Below are positions 13,009 through 13,830 of a DNA stretch of 13,830 bases, one piece after another. The notes under the pieces were generated by a model that saw nothing but the letters and a program-made list of their open reading frames with translations, ran no database searches and was not told the origin of the DNA. The translations under genes were made by a program, and so were the position numbers. Every line of letters begins with the position of its first letter. Position 1 is the first letter of the stretch. Origin of the DNA: an uncultured Ectothiorhodospiraceae bacterium (lineage in GTDB: Bacteria > Pseudomonadota > Gammaproteobacteria > UBA9214); the NCBI GenBank assembly GCA_947258945.1, contig CAMYKJ010000015.1, positions 1-13,830 on the forward strand, written 5' to 3'.

Positions 13009-13830
13009 ATGCTGATGGGACCTATTATAATTTGCGGCATGCACCGCTCCGGTACCTCGCTGGTCTGCCGCGCACTGGAAGCGGCGGGCCTGTTTACCGG
13101 CGATGTAAAGGAACACAATCACGAAGCGGTATTTTTCCTGACCCTGAACCAGTGGATGTTCGAACAGTTCGGTGCGAGCTGGGACAATCCCTACAACATG
13201 CGCTTCATCAATGACGACCTGGCCGGTTACCTGCTCGCGGTCATCGGCAATATTGTAAACAGCCCCTCTGCTGTTTCATTTACCGGCGCCGACCCCCGAC
13301 ACCAGCAGGTCTTTTCACCGGATAACCGGGTCGCCTGGGGGTGGAAGGACCCGCGTAATACCTTCACGGCAGCAATCTGGGCCGCTGCCTTCGCGGATGC
13401 AAAACTGGTTCATGTATGCCGCAACCCGCTGGATGTCGCGGCCAGCCTGCAACAGCGCGAACAGGAAATACTGCAAAGTCACCAGGCACAACTTGCACAC
13501 ATGACACCGGAGCAACTCGACGGAACGCTGCGCTTCCAGCAATCCCCCAGGCTATTCCATCTCGAGGAAGGCCTGGTGCTGTGGGAGGAATACACAGCAC
13601 GGGCACTCGTGCTGGAAAGACAGTTCGGCGCAAATGCCATCCGTGTCCGCTATGAGGACTTTCTCGCCGATCCGCTTAAGGAACTCGGCACGCTGGCAGA
13701 CTTTGCCGGGCTTGATGCCGGCACGGAGTTACTGCAGGCCGCGGTCGCACAGGTCAATCCCGCACGGCGCTATGCGTTCACGAATAATCCGGAGCTACTG
13801 GGCGCATACCGCGATTTTCGCAAGCATGAC
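13009..13830 (+). CDS. sulfotransferase family protein (3' end outside window)
   Basis: At least 274 residues, open to the window edge. It looks like a PAPS-dependent sulfotransferase, which moves sulfate from 3'-phosphoadenylyl sulfate to a hydroxyl or amine, commonly on a glycan or small molecule. Residues 6-17 (IIICGMHRSGTS) match the 5'-phosphosulfate-binding loop. Residues 134-145 (VHVCRNPLDVAA in frame) match the 3'-phosphate-binding strand with Arg138 and the following helix. VRYEDFLADPLKEL further on is also typical. The substrate cannot be read from the sequence. GGAG lies four bases before the ATG at 13009; the ATG at 13015 is an alternative. It shares the operon with the preceding unknown protein. 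Confidence 0.85.
   Translation, partial: MLMGPIIICGMHRSGTSLVCRALEAAGLFTGDVKEHNHEAVFFLTLNQWMFEQFGASWDNPYNMRFINDDLAGYLLAVIGNIVNSPSAVSFTGADPRHQQVFSPDNRVAWGWKDPRNTFTAAIWAAAFADAKLVHVCRNPLDVAASLQQREQEILQSHQAQLAHMTPEQLDGTLRFQQSPRLFHLEEGLVLWEEYTARALVLERQFGANAIRVRYEDFLADPLKELGTLADFAGLDAGTELLQAAVAQVNPARRYAFTNNPELLGAYRDFRKHD

Noticed and set aside
1..13830. CRISPR array, tRNA, rRNA or insertion sequence
   Set aside because: I saw no regularly spaced direct repeats, no tRNA-like cloverleaf, no rRNA sequence and no transposase-like protein on either strand.

Overview
The window is a flagellar gene block, most likely from a motile gammaproteobacterium. The gene order on the minus strand is fliL-fliM-fliN-fliO-fliP-fliQ-fliR-flhB-flhA-flhF-fleN, as in polar flagellates such as Pseudomonas and Vibrio. 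Sigma-54-like and sigma-28-like promoters at the expected places fit a FleQ/RpoN/FliA-type hierarchy. The species cannot be named from this sequence.

Layout from the left (the flagellar operon runs right to left). 1-326: start of an HDOD-domain signalling gene, cut by the window edge. 497-1402: a SPOR-domain protein. 1463-1642: a small plus-strand gene for a 59-residue charged protein, preceded by an excellent sigma-28 promoter and so antisense to the operon. 1680-2421: fleN, broken by an internal deletion with a frameshift. 2402-3634: flhF. 3635-3840: an intergenic stretch of repeat-like hairpins. 3841-9525: the export gate, flhA, flhB, fliR, fliQ, fliP and fliO, with a possible 41-codon gene between flhB and flhA. 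9558-11505: fliN, fliM and fliL (switch complex and stator-associated protein). fliM carries a 44-bp tandem duplication that shifts the frame in its last codons. 11506-12031: a divergent intergenic region with a sigma-54 promoter facing each way and an inverted-repeat element. 12032-13830 (plus strand): an unrecognised protein of possible glycan context, then a sulfotransferase that runs off the window.

Together the minus-strand genes build the rotor switch (FliM, FliN) and the type III export gate (FliO/P/Q/R, FlhB, FlhA). They also set flagellar position and number (FlhF, FleN). The plus-strand pair appears to be under the same sigma factor, which suggests a surface or flagellar glycan modification made alongside the flagellum.

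The points most worth following up are: (1) the fliM tandem duplication, which could be a reversible on/off switch, a fixed mutation or an assembly error; (2) the fleN deletion; (3) the sigma-28-driven small gene; (4) the sigma-54-driven sulfotransferase operon. The usual fliA-cheY-cheZ genes are absent after fleN, so FliA must be encoded elsewhere if the sigma-28 sites are real.
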